A stretch of 64,000 nt of DNA from Paenibacillus timonensis. Its GTDB lineage: Bacteria; Bacillota; Bacilli; Paenibacillales; Paenibacillaceae. Below the pieces are notes generated by a model. It was not told where the DNA came from, ran no database searches, and worked only from the letters and a program-made list of their open reading frames with translations. The stretch spans positions 22,652-86,651 of the forward strand of contig NZ_JAKSXN010000017.1 of NCBI RefSeq assembly GCF_022427145.1. The letters are read 5' to 3'. The position numbers were made by a program, and so were the translations under genes. The stretch's first letter is position 1; each line of letters opens with the position of its first letter. Below are positions 16,253-24,414 of this stretch, piece after piece.

Positions 16253-17146
16253 GTGGAGATGTTGCAGTTGAAATACTTTCAGACGGTTGCTCGCATGGAG
16301 CATATGACGAAAGCAGCGCACGTCTTGCATATTTCGCAACCGGCACTTAGCAAGATGATCGCGGCGCTGGAAGCCGAGCTAGGGACCGAACTGTTTCAGC
16401 GGGAGCGCAAGACGATTCGCCTGAACGAGCACGGCAGGATATTTCTTCAGCATGTGAATCTCGCACTGCAAGCGCTCGAGGATGGAAAGCAGCAACTTCG
16501 GGATGCCAACGGATTCGCTTCTTCCGTCGTTACACTCGATGTTCGGGTGTCCTCGCACTTGCTTCCAGGCCTATTGGCTGATTTTCGCACGGAATGGCCG
16601 AACGCTCAATTCAACTTACTGCAGCATGTCTCCCCGATGGACGATAGGACGAACTATGATCTATGCCTCTCCGACGGAGCCGAGCCGCCTCCTGGAGCGA
16701 TGACAGTCTCCTTGCTTGAGGAGGATATCCTTGTTTCCGTTCCGGCCGACCATCCTCTCGCACACCGGGAACAGGTCAGCTTGAGAGCGCTTCGGGAGGA
16801 AGACTTTATCATGCTGCCAACCGGCAAGTCGTTGCGCGAGACGACGGATGCCTTCTGCCGGCTGGCCGGGTTTACTCCCCGGATTCGGTTTGAGAGCGAC
16901 GATCCGGCCACCGTACGGGGATTAATTCGTGCGGGCCAGGGCGTTGCATTCCTGCCCGCCGTAACTTGGGGCGGCTCAACCGGAACGGGCGTCAGGCTGC
17001 TGAGACTCGAAGAAAGCTGGTGCAAGCGCTCGATTTCTTTGTCCTGGCCGAAGGATAGGTACATGAAGCAAATTTCGGAACAGTTCCGTGACTTTACGAT
17101 CCATTACTTCGCCAAGTTGGCCGAATCGGAGATAAATTACGAGTGA
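16253..17146 (+). CDS. LysR-family transcriptional regulator
   Basis: The 297-residue protein has an N-terminal winged helix (LKYFQTVARMEHMTKAAHVL, then HISQPALSKMIAALEAELGT) and a C-terminal periplasmic-binding-like effector domain from about residue 90. It is divergent from the esterase-TauE pair and probably controls it through the dyad at 16215, responding to an unidentified small molecule. AGGAGG lies 10 nt before the GTG at 16253; an ATG 6 nt further in is an alternative start. Confidence 0.9.
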   Translation: MEMLQLKYFQTVARMEHMTKAAHVLHISQPALSKMIAALEAELGTELFQRERKTIRLNEHGRIFLQHVNLALQALEDGKQQLRDANGFASSVVTLDVRVSSHLLPGLLADFRTEWPNAQFNLLQHVSPMDDRTNYDLCLSDGAEPPPGAMTVSLLEEDILVSVPADHPLAHREQVSLRALREEDFIMLPTGKSLRETTDAFCRLAGFTPRIRFESDDPATVRGLIRAGQGVAFLPAVTWGGSTGTGVRLLRLEESWCKRSISLSWPKDRYMKQISEQFRDFTIHYFAKLAESEINYE

Positions 17147-17246
17147 GGGATGGAGGAACTGACGGACGGCCGCAAAAATTGTTCGCTGCGAACGAAGCGG
17201 GGGCGGGAAAGGAATACATCCGGTCGCATCTTAGGGAGAAGCAAGA

Positions 17247-17282
17247 AAGAACCTTCTATTCCATCAGGAACAGAAGGTTCTT
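17247..17282 (-). terminator. Terminator shared by LysR gene and hcp
   Basis: AAGAACCTTCT pairs with AGAAGGTTCTT. On the minus strand it is followed by TTCTTGCTTCT, so it mainly ends hcp transcription. Confidence 0.75.
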
Positions 17283-17304
17283 ACATTTATATCAAGCGCA
17301 ACGC

Positions 17305-18996
17305 CTAGGCCCCGAGAAACAGGGTCATATCTTCCTCCACGTTCGTGATGCCCCCGATGCCGAAATTGTCGATCAGAACCTGGGCAACATGGGGCGACAG
17401 GAAGGCTGGCAAGGTAGGGCCGAGATGAATGTTCTTGACGCCGAGATACAGCAAGGCCAGCAGAACGATGACGGCCTTTTGCTCATACCAGGCGATATTG
17501 TACGAAATCGGTAACTCGTTAATATCCTCAAGACCCAACAGTTCCTTTAACTTGAGCGCAATGACGGCCAGCGAATAGGAATCGTTGCATTGACCCGCAT
17601 CCAGGACGCGTGGAATGCCGCCGATGTCGCCGAGGTCCAGCTTGTTATATTTGTATTTGGCGCAGCCGGCGGTCAAGATCACGGTATCGTGGGGTAATTC
17701 CATGGCAAACGACGTGTAGTAGTCACGCGATTTCATTCGCCCGTCGCAACCGGCCATCACGAAAAACCGCTTAATCGCCCCGGTCTCCACGGCCTGGACG
17801 ATCTGATCGGCCAGAGTGGTGACAGTATGATGGGCAAAACCGCCTACGATCTGCCCGCTCTCGAGCTCCGTCGGCGATGGGCAGCTTTGGGCGTGCGCGA
17901 TGAGTTCCGAGAAGTCCTTGGGTTGACCGTTTATACCGTCCGGAATATGCCGCACCCCGGGATAGCCGGTATTTCCCGTCGTATAGATTCGATCCTTATA
18001 ACTTGCCGTTGGCGGAACGATACAGTTGGTCGTCATCAGAATCGGGCCGTTGAAGGAGGCGAATTCCTTCGTTTGTTGCCACCAGGCGTTGCCGTAATTG
18101 CCAACGAAGTGGCTGTATTTCTTGAAGGCCGGATAGTAATGGGCCGGAAGCATCTCGCTGTGGGTATATACGTCCACGCCGGTTCCTTCGGTCTGAACCA
18201 GCAGCTCTTCCAGGTCTTTCAAATCGTGACCGCTGATTAAAATGCCGGGGCGATTCCGTACGCCGATATTGACCTGGGTTACCTCCGGATGGCCGTAGGT
18301 GCTGGTGTTAGCCTGATCCAATAAGGACATGGCCTCCACGCCATACTTGCCTGCCTCTAGAATCAAGGCGACGAGGTCGTCTGCGGTCAAGGCATCATCG
18401 AGAGTGGCGGCCAGCGCCCGGCGTAAAAAATGATCAATATCCGCCTGAACATAGTCTAACTGGTAAGCATGGTAAGTATAAGCCGCCATCCCCTTGAGCC
18501 CATAGGTCAACAGCTCGCGCAAGGAGCGAATGTCTTCGTTTGCGGTGGAGAGGACGCCCACCTGCTTCGCTTTATCCGCGAACTGGATTTCCTCATCCGC
18601 ATCCCAGCGCGCGGCATCGGGCAGGGCCGCCGTCGACTTGCTTGGATGCCTCTCGTTCCAGCAGCTTCGCACGGCATCGCGCAAAGCAAGAGCTGCGCGA
18701 ATTTGGCTGACGAAGAAGTCGCGATCAAAATTGGCATTCGTAATCGTCGCAAACAAGGCGTTCATCGTAAAAACGGATAGCTGCCGATCGATGGGTTCCG
18801 GCAGACCGCTCTCCAGCGCAAGGAATGCCGCGCCTTTGAGTACATAGATGAGCAAATCCTGCAGATTGGCTACCTCCTCAGACTTTCCGCAAACGCCTGC
18901 GATCGTGCAGCCCGTTCCACCGGCCGCCTCTTGGCATTGGTAACAGAACATAGACGGCTCTTGACGCATTTCGGTCGTGGCATGACTTGGGTTCAT
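17305..18996 (-). CDS. hcp: Hydroxylamine reductase, hybrid cluster protein Hcp
   Basis: The 563-residue protein has the N-terminal Fe-S motif [21 protein letters not shown] and the conserved hybrid-cluster segments ([53 protein letters not shown]). Hcp reduces hydroxylamine and, in enterobacteria, NO; it protects against nitrosative stress under anaerobiosis. The ATG at 18996 is set by AAGGAGG 6-7 nt upstream and by the family N terminus; longer readings of the frame have no ribosome site. A Crp/Fnr-type dyad upstream at 19124 fits Fnr control. No hcr reductase is next to it. Confidence 0.96.
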   Translation of the reverse strand: MNPSHATTEMRQEPSMFCYQCQEAAGGTGCTIAGVCGKSEEVANLQDLLIYVLKGAAFLALESGLPEPIDRQLSVFTMNALFATITNANFDRDFFVSQIRAALALRDAVRSCWNERHPSKSTAALPDAARWDADEEIQFADKAKQVGVLSTANEDIRSLRELLTYGLKGMAAYTYHAYQLDYVQADIDHFLRRALAATLDDALTADDLVALILEAGKYGVEAMSLLDQANTSTYGHPEVTQVNIGVRNRPGILISGHDLKDLEELLVQTEGTGVDVYTHSEMLPAHYYPAFKKYSHFVGNYGNAWWQQTKEFASFNGPILMTTNCIVPPTASYKDRIYTTGNTGYPGVRHIPDGINGQPKDFSELIAHAQSCPSPTELESGQIVGGFAHHTVTTLADQIVQAVETGAIKRFFVMAGCDGRMKSRDYYTSFAMELPHDTVILTAGCAKYKYNKLDLGDIGGIPRVLDAGQCNDSYSLAVIALKLKELLGLEDINELPISYNIAWYEQKAVIVLLALLYLGVKNIHLGPTLPAFLSPHVAQVLIDNFGIGGITNVEEDMTLFLGA

Positions 18997-19040
18997 GGAG
19001 AAACCTCCTTGGAATAGGGATAGTAAGGGAGATGCGAGTA

Positions 19041-19056
19041 TGTGTATAATTTCACA
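19041..19056. promoter_or_regulatory. Second Crp/Fnr-like dyad in the hcp leader
   Basis: TGTGTATAATTTCACA matches TGTGA-N6-TCACA with one mismatch. It lies downstream of the inferred hcp start site (near 19090) and could act as a repressor or modulator site. Position is atypical, so chance is possible. Confidence 0.4.
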
Positions 19057-19096
19057 ATTCGGAATTTGAGAGCGCTGCACCTCCGATTCTGCCAGA

Positions 19097-19139
19097 AGCA
19101 TATCGCCGGATCGTTTACGGCTGAGTGATCGGGATCACA
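19097..19139 (-). promoter_or_regulatory. Fnr-type promoter of hcp
   Basis: The dyad TGTGA-TCCCGA-TCACT (minus strand, 19139-19124) is centred at 19131.5. A -10 TATGCT at 19102-19097 predicts a start near 19090, placing the dyad at about -41.5, the standard class II activator position. Confidence 0.65.
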
Positions 19140-19229
19140 ATTATTTCCACAAAATAGAAAACATACCACAAAATCTCGCAATCTAGAGAAAAGTTGATAT
19201 AATACAGTTAATGATACCGGAGGTGGAAT

Positions 19230-19484
19230 ATGGAAACCTTTAAGAAGATAATGAAACCCGTGCTTTGGGGCCTTTTGACCATGGCCATCCTAGGAATGGT
19301 TATCGGCTTTGCCACCGATCATTTTACGTTTGCCTACCGAATTATGCTGGTTTTGACCTTGGTTCTGATAGGATGTGGAAGTTATTATTATATGAAGAAT
19401 CTAGAACGCCAGTATTTAGATGAGAATCGGAGATATAACCGTCAATACGACTACATCTCTCGGGATGATGACTTTCTCAGGTAA
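19230..19484 (+). CDS. Small two-helix membrane protein, unknown
   Basis: The 84-residue product has two predicted membrane helices (LLTMAILGMVIGFATDHF and IMLVLTLVLIGCGSYYYM) and a charged, Tyr/Arg-rich cytosolic tail (ERQYLDENRRYNRQYDYISR). GGAGGTGG precedes the ATG, and TATAAT lies at 19198-19203. It is divergent from hcp and ends at a strong terminator, so it is an independent gene. No family is recognised. Confidence 0.7.
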   Translation: METFKKIMKPVLWGLLTMAILGMVIGFATDHFTFAYRIMLVLTLVLIGCGSYYYMKNLERQYLDENRRYNRQYDYISRDDDFLR

Positions 19485-19523
19485 TAGGTTGCGGATGATC
19501 CTCGGTCCCGAGGTCGATGCTTG

Positions 19524-19550
19524 GAAGCGGGATAAATCTCGCTTCTTTTT
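19524..19550 (+). terminator. Terminator after the small membrane protein
   Basis: GAAGCG-GGAT-AA-ATCT-CGCTTC (one G-U pair) followed by TTTTT. Confidence 0.85.
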
Positions 19551-19680
19551 CGTTTGCGCACGCTTTGCATCGAACCTCTAACCCTACGAGTGATGTACTT
19601 ACTGGACTAATCGGTTGCGGAAATTATACAATACGATATGTTAACCACTAGATGCGTGGAATTTCAAATGAGGTGAAACG

Positions 19681-20763
19681 ATGCAACGAACACAGAAATG
19701 GCGCAAACGGGCCGTAATCATAGGCTTGACGGCAATGATGACGGCAATCCTGTCCGGCTGCGGAGGGAATGCAGGGAATAATGAGAATCCGGCGGCTGCG
19801 GAGCCAGCCGCAAAACAATATTATATTTTTGATACGGTGGTTAACATCAAATTGTACGATGACCCCAAAGCCGAGGAGCATCTGAACCATATCGACAACA
19901 TGCTGAAAACCTTGGATGAAGAGCTTAGCCGTACGTTGGAGACGAGCCAACTCTACAAAGTGAATCAAGAAGCCGGTAAACAGGCGGTTGAAGTTTCGGA
20001 GGATACGATGAAGGTGCTGGAACGTTCGCTTGACTACGCCGAAGAAACGGACGGGCTGTTCGATCCAACCGTCGGCGGGCTGGTCGATCTATGGGATATC
20101 GGACATGAGGGGGCCCATGTTCCAGCGCCGGAGGATTTGCAGCGGGAGCTGAACCTGGTTGGCTATAAGGATGTCGTAGTGGACGATGCCAAGCGCACCG
20201 TCTTTCTGAAACGGCCGGGGATGGTGCTGGATCTGGGCGGCATCGGCAAGGGTTACGCGGCGGACGAGGTTGCTGCCTATTTACGGGCGGAAGGCGTCAA
20301 GAGCGCGCTGGTTGACCTTGGCGGCAGCAGCATTATCGTCATCGGGAACAAACCTAACGGCGACAGCTGGAACGTCGGCCTCCAGGATCCCGATAGCTCG
20401 CGGGGCACGACGATGGGGACGATTCGATTAAGCGACCAGGTGATTGATACCTCCGGAATCTATGAACGTTACTTCATCGAGGATGGCGTGATGTATCACC
20501 ACATCCTTGATCCGAGAACCGGCGTGCCGTCGCAAAACAATCTGAAGAGCGTCACGATCCTGGCGGACAACGCAACGGACGCTGACGCGCTGTCGACGTT
20601 CGTTTATGTGATGGGCCTTACAGAAGGGTTGAAGTACATCGAGGATTTGAACGATGGGACGGAAGGAATGTTCATCACGAAGGACAATAAGATTTACGTC
20701 ACGTCGGGACTCAAGGATACGTTTAAGGTGACGGACGAGCAGTACACGCTGGTCGAAGAATAG
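19681..20763 (+). CDS. apbE: FAD:protein FMN transferase ApbE (lipoprotein)
   Basis: This 360-residue lipoprotein has a lipobox at LSGCG and the ApbE domain: DTVVNIKLYDD, FDPTVGGLVDLWDIG, DLGGIGKGYAADEV (flavin/Mg binding), VDLGGSSIIVIG, DTSGIYER and HHILDPRTGVP, with Asp in NATDADALST. ApbE attaches FMN to Thr or Ser of extracytoplasmic electron-transfer proteins, such as Rnf/Nqr subunits or surface FMN-binding proteins. No obvious target gene is adjacent. GAGGTGAAACG precedes the ATG. A terminator follows directly. Confidence 0.93.
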   Translation: MQRTQKWRKRAVIIGLTAMMTAILSGCGGNAGNNENPAAAEPAAKQYYIFDTVVNIKLYDDPKAEEHLNHIDNMLKTLDEELSRTLETSQLYKVNQEAGKQAVEVSEDTMKVLERSLDYAEETDGLFDPTVGGLVDLWDIGHEGAHVPAPEDLQRELNLVGYKDVVVDDAKRTVFLKRPGMVLDLGGIGKGYAADEVAAYLRAEGVKSALVDLGGSSIIVIGNKPNGDSWNVGLQDPDSSRGTTMGTIRLSDQVIDTSGIYERYFIEDGVMYHHILDPRTGVPSQNNLKSVTILADNATDADALSTFVYVMGLTEGLKYIEDLNDGTEGMFITKDNKIYVTSGLKDTFKVTDEQYTLVEE

Positions 20764-20772
20764 CAGGCAAGG

Positions 20773-20801
20773 GACGTTCAAGCGATTGAGCGTCTTTCTT
20801 T
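20773..20801 (+). terminator. Terminator after apbE
   Basis: GACGTTCAA-GCGA-TTGAGCGTC followed by TTTCTTT. Confidence 0.75.
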
Positions 20802-20835
20802 ATCCTAAAACGATTTGATAAAGGAGTTGGTCTCT

Positions 20836-21384
20836 ATGAAACTGATGTTGATTTCGGATATCCACGGGTCAAGCGCTTGGCTGGACCGGGCGATGGCCAA
20901 AGCTGCAGAAGAGCAACCCGATCAGATGATCATGCTGGGGGATTTCTTGTACCACGGCCCAAGGAATCCTCTGCCTGACGGATATGATCCGAAACGGGTA
21001 GCGGCAACGCTCAACGGGCATAAGCAGCGCATCATCGCCGTTCGCGGGAACTGCGATGCCGAAGTGGATCAAATGCTGCTCGAATTTCCGATGATGGCGG
21101 ATTACGCCATGCTCTACTTCGAAGGACGCCGGATCTACGTCACGCATGGACACGGATACAGCATCGAGCAGCTTCCGCCGCTGGCGCCCGGCGACGTGTT
21201 TATCCAGGGACATACGCATGTGCCTGTAGCCGACCGCAAGGGCGGCATCTATGTGCTGAACCCGGGATCCATCGCGTTACCGAAAGAGGATTACCCGAAT
21301 TCCTATGGCGTGTTGGAGGCGGGGGCGTTTATCGTTAAGGATTTTGCCGGAGAAACCGTGAAACGGATCGAGTTTACTCCATGA
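20836..21384 (+). CDS. yfcE: YfcE-type metallophosphodiesterase
   Basis: This 182-residue calcineurin-like phosphoesterase carries all metal motifs: MLISDIHGS, LGDFLYHG, VRGNCDAEVD, THGHGYS and QGHTHVPV. Its closest named relatives are E. coli YfcE and the MJ0936 family, which cleave phosphodiesters; the physiological substrate is unknown. ATG 20836 (MKLMLISD) follows AAGGAG by 9 nt and matches the YfcE N terminus. Its stop overlaps the ATG of the UvrC-like gene by 4 bp (ATGA), suggesting coupled expression. Confidence 0.92.
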   Translation: MKLMLISDIHGSSAWLDRAMAKAAEEQPDQMIMLGDFLYHGPRNPLPDGYDPKRVAATLNGHKQRIIAVRGNCDAEVDQMLLEFPMMADYAMLYFEGRRIYVTHGHGYSIEQLPPLAPGDVFIQGHTHVPVADRKGGIYVLNPGSIALPKEDYPNSYGVLEAGAFIVKDFAGETVKRIEFTP

Positions 21385-22469
21385 CTAACGAACGGATCGA
21401 ACATCAGCTGCGGCTCCTCCCCGCTTCGCCGGGGGTTTATTTGATGAAGGACGCGGCCGGAGGCATTATTTACGTCGGCAAGTCCAAAAACCTGCAGCAA
21501 AGGGTTCGCTCCTATTTTCATGCTTCCCGTAACCGCTCCAAGAAAGTTGAAAGACTTGCGCATAACGTCAAGGACTTGGAGATCCGCCTGACGGATACCG
21601 AATTCGAAGCACTGATGCTGGAGTGCCGACTGATACGCGAACTGAACCCGATGTATAACAAAAAAATGAAAAGCCCGCACGGTTATGCGTATATCGCGAT
21701 CCGGGATAACGAAGGGATTTGGGACTTGGAAGTCGTGGATAACCCTGAGGCCCCGGGGATCCGACAAGTTTACGGACCCTATACGGCGAGCCGGCATACC
21801 GTGGAGGATGCGGTCCGAAGCATTCGCGAAGTTTTGCGTATCGCCTGCAATCGTAACCGTTCTGCTTTTACCGGCGTCCCTTGCTTGAACCATTCGCTGG
21901 GGTTATGTCTCGGTGCATGCTTGGGCGGGGATGCGGTCCAAAGCAACAATCAAGTCCTGGCGCGATTCGACGCGCTTCTTGACGGTCGGGATCCCGGCCT
22001 TAGGGAAGAGCTGGAGCTGCGGATGCGGGAGGCTTCCGGGCAATATGACTTCGAAGCCGCGGCCAAGCTTAGGGATGCCTTGAACGCGATCGATTTGTTT
22101 GCCAAGCAGGAGGAGATCGCCGGGTTCGCCGAGCAGAACCGGAACGTCATAGTGTTGGAACGTTTGGGCGAACGGGAGGCCAAGTTCTTTTTGCTGCGGC
22201 GGAATCGGATTCTGTATAGCCGGAAAGTGGACCTCTCGGAAAGCGCAAATGCAACCCTGTTCATGGAAATGATCGGGGAGGCGTTGAACTCCTTTGATAT
22301 GGCGGGGCTTCCTTTAGCCGGCAAGCCCTCCCGTGACGAAATCGATGAAGCCCGGATCATCTACCGTTATTTGCAAAGCAGTGACTGCCGCCATGTGTCG
22401 ATTCCGCAAGCGTGGATTAAGTCCGCAGACGTCGCACGTATCGCTCGGGCTCTGGAAGAGATGATTTGA
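21381..22469 (+). CDS. UvrC-like GIY-YIG endonuclease lacking the C-terminal half
   Basis: The 362-residue protein has a UvrC-type GIY-YIG nuclease domain (SPGVYLMKDAAGGIIYVGKS, LQQRVRSYF, and Glu in FEALMLECRLIRELNPMYN), a Cys-rich insert (RIACNRN, PCLNHSLGLCLGACLGG) and a UVR motif (QYDFEAAAKLRDALNAI). The C-terminal UvrC RNase H-like domain and HhH pair are missing, so only the 3' incision half is present, as in Cho-type proteins. It should cut DNA near damage or act with UvrAB. It overlaps the YfcE-like gene by 4 bp. It reads cleanly to its stop, so shortening looks natural. Confidence 0.85.
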   Translation: MTNERIEHQLRLLPASPGVYLMKDAAGGIIYVGKSKNLQQRVRSYFHASRNRSKKVERLAHNVKDLEIRLTDTEFEALMLECRLIRELNPMYNKKMKSPHGYAYIAIRDNEGIWDLEVVDNPEAPGIRQVYGPYTASRHTVEDAVRSIREVLRIACNRNRSAFTGVPCLNHSLGLCLGACLGGDAVQSNNQVLARFDALLDGRDPGLREELELRMREASGQYDFEAAAKLRDALNAIDLFAKQEEIAGFAEQNRNVIVLERLGEREAKFFLLRRNRILYSRKVDLSESANATLFMEMIGEALNSFDMAGLPLAGKPSRDEIDEARIIYRYLQSSDCRHVSIPQAWIKSADVARIARALEEMI

Positions 22470-22494
22470 AGAATCTATGAAACTATCTTATTAT

Positions 22495-22508
22495 TGACAG
22501 CGCTTACA
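22495..22508 (+). promoter_or_regulatory. cre site (CcpA) overlapping the GH5 promoter
   Basis: TGACAGCGCTTACA fits TGNNANCGNTNNCA exactly and overlaps a TTGACA -35 at 22494-22499. Catabolite repression of the glucanase is likely. Confidence 0.65.
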
Positions 22509-22568
22509 TAAATCGTTTATGTTTGAGGTGGAAATATAAACCAATATTGGCACAGAGGAGGATTTGTG

Positions 22569-24266
22569 ATGGTAAGGAAAAGCTCCAACACCGTCAACGA
22601 CATCATGAGAATGCTCCGTACGTTGCTATTTTGTGTTGTTCTTTCTGCTTCGACATTAAGCGGTTCGATGTTTGCGCCGTCAGCCAAGGCGGCGGAGGGG
22701 GAAGCCGGAGTATCGGGAATCGAGCCTAGCGGGTTTCTCAAGGCGAATGGTACCGTACTTCGGGATAATTACGGAACTGGCAATATCGTCACTCTGCGGG
22801 GGACCAATCTCGGCGGCTGGCTGCTGCAGGAGGGCTGGATGTCGCCGCTCGGCGTAAAGGACGAATGGACGCTGCGCGAAACGTTGACAAGCCTGCATGG
22901 GGCAGAGACCGCGGAAAGCCTGATCAAAACGTATCAGGACGCCTGGTTGACGACGCGGGATCTGGACAATGTCCAAAACATGGGGATGAACATGGTCCGC
23001 GTCCCAATCCTGTACCTTGAGCTGATGGACAAGTACGGCAACTGGAAGCAGGATCCGTGGAGCAAGCTGGATTGGCTCGTCCGCGAGGCGGGGAATCGAG
23101 GCATTTACGTCTTGCTGGATTTGCACGGCACGTTTGGCGCCCAGAATACGTTCGATAACTCCGGCGAGGCCAACTCGGACCCGCAGCTATGGAAGAACAA
23201 AGAATATCAGGATCGCACCGTCCGGTTGTGGGAAGGGATTGCGGACCACTATAAAGGGAATCCGACCGTGGCCGGTTACGATCTGTTAAACGAACCCGAC
23301 CGGGTTAGCAAGGAGCAGTTGAACGCTTATTACGATCGGCTGTACAAAGCGATCCGCGCGATCGACCCCGATCATGCGATCTTTATTGAAGCGGCGTGGA
23401 GCTGGGGTCAGCTCTATGACCCGGACACGTTCGGATGGACGAACGTCGTGTACGAAATGCATTATTACGCGATGGCCGGGAGCGAGGCTTCCGACTGGAA
23501 TGCGCAGAACAATCTGGTGAACGGCGCCTTGCAGGGGCTTCGAGATCATCAAGCCCAGTGGAATGTTCCGGTGTACGTCGGGGAGTTCTGCCTGTTCGAT
23601 TTCACCGATCTATGGGAGAAGTTCTTGGCCGGAATGAACGCCTCCAACATCTCCTGGACGAACTGGACGTACAAGGTCAGCTCGAACTACGGGAACTGGG
23701 GATATTTCAACAATAACCCGAATCCGGTACCGAACATCACGGGCGACAGCCCCGCGACGATCGCCGCCAAATGGAGCAAGTTTAATACGGAGAATTTCAA
23801 GCCAAATCCCACACTGCAAAATTTGGTGAAGAAATATACGACCGGATCAACGCCTCCCCCGGCACCTACCGGGTTGGTTTACTTGATCTCTGAAGCCAAT
23901 AAGAAAATCGTCAGCGCGGAGAACGCCGGCAGCGATCCGCTGGTGGCGAATCGCGAAACGGCCCAAGATTGGGAATTGTTCGAGGTCGTCAACAACAGCG
24001 ATCAGACGATTTCGCTGAAGTCGAAAATCAATGGGAAGTACGTCACCGCGGACGTGAACATCGGCGGCAAGCTGGTTGCCCGCGGCGAGAGCATTCAACT
24101 CTGGGAGAAGTTCAGGAAGGAACAGCTGGTCGACGGGACGATCGCATTGTTCGCGCTGGCCAACAACAAGTACGTTACGGTGGATTTAGACAACGGAGCG
24201 GGACTGGTGGCGAACCGCGACAAGGTTGGGGGCGCCTGGGAGGCCTTTTGGCTGATCACCCAGTGA
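22569..24266 (+). CDS. Secreted GH5 glucanase with C-terminal beta-trefoil domain
   Basis: This 565-residue secreted enzyme has a signal peptide (LLFCVVLSASTLSGSMFAPS, cleavage near AKA). The GH5 barrel (about 60-420) shows RGTNLGGWLLQEGWM, the acid/base Glu in YDLLNEPDR and the nucleophile Glu in VYVGEFCLFD. After a Pro-rich linker (TGSTPPPAPTG), a domain of about 130 residues has repeated WELFEV / KYVTAD / LWEKFR / KYVTVD units typical of fascin-like beta-trefoils. The start resembles exo-beta-1,3-glucanases, but the substrate is not certain. ATG 22569 has AGGAGG 7 nt upstream; a cre site and promoter precede it. Confidence 0.92.
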   Translation: MVRKSSNTVNDIMRMLRTLLFCVVLSASTLSGSMFAPSAKAAEGEAGVSGIEPSGFLKANGTVLRDNYGTGNIVTLRGTNLGGWLLQEGWMSPLGVKDEWTLRETLTSLHGAETAESLIKTYQDAWLTTRDLDNVQNMGMNMVRVPILYLELMDKYGNWKQDPWSKLDWLVREAGNRGIYVLLDLHGTFGAQNTFDNSGEANSDPQLWKNKEYQDRTVRLWEGIADHYKGNPTVAGYDLLNEPDRVSKEQLNAYYDRLYKAIRAIDPDHAIFIEAAWSWGQLYDPDTFGWTNVVYEMHYYAMAGSEASDWNAQNNLVNGALQGLRDHQAQWNVPVYVGEFCLFDFTDLWEKFLAGMNASNISWTNWTYKVSSNYGNWGYFNNNPNPVPNITGDSPATIAAKWSKFNTENFKPNPTLQNLVKKYTTGSTPPPAPTGLVYLISEANKKIVSAENAGSDPLVANRETAQDWELFEVVNNSDQTISLKSKINGKYVTADVNIGGKLVARGESIQLWEKFRKEQLVDGTIALFALANNKYVTVDLDNGAGLVANRDKVGGAWEAFWLITQ

Positions 24267-24291
24267 TCATCGTCCGAAGATCAAACAAAGG

Positions 24292-24328
24292 CAGTGGGGA
24301 AGGATGTGGCTCCCCGCTGTTTTTTTTT
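24292..24328 (+). terminator. Terminator after the GH5 gene
   Basis: CAGTGGGGA pairs with TCCCCGCTG, followed by nine T. Confidence 0.92.
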
Positions 24329-24414
24329 CTCAAATTCAGGCCTGGATCCGTTAATAAAATTTACCCATTTTGGAAATAACATATCCGCATGCTTTAGACC
24401 GAGGAGGGAATGTA

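Noticed and set aside
19041..19056. Second Fnr-like dyad as a primary promoter of hcp
   Set aside because: Its spacing to the nearest -10-like element (TACTAT) is about 35 bp rather than 41.5, so it is listed as a secondary site only.
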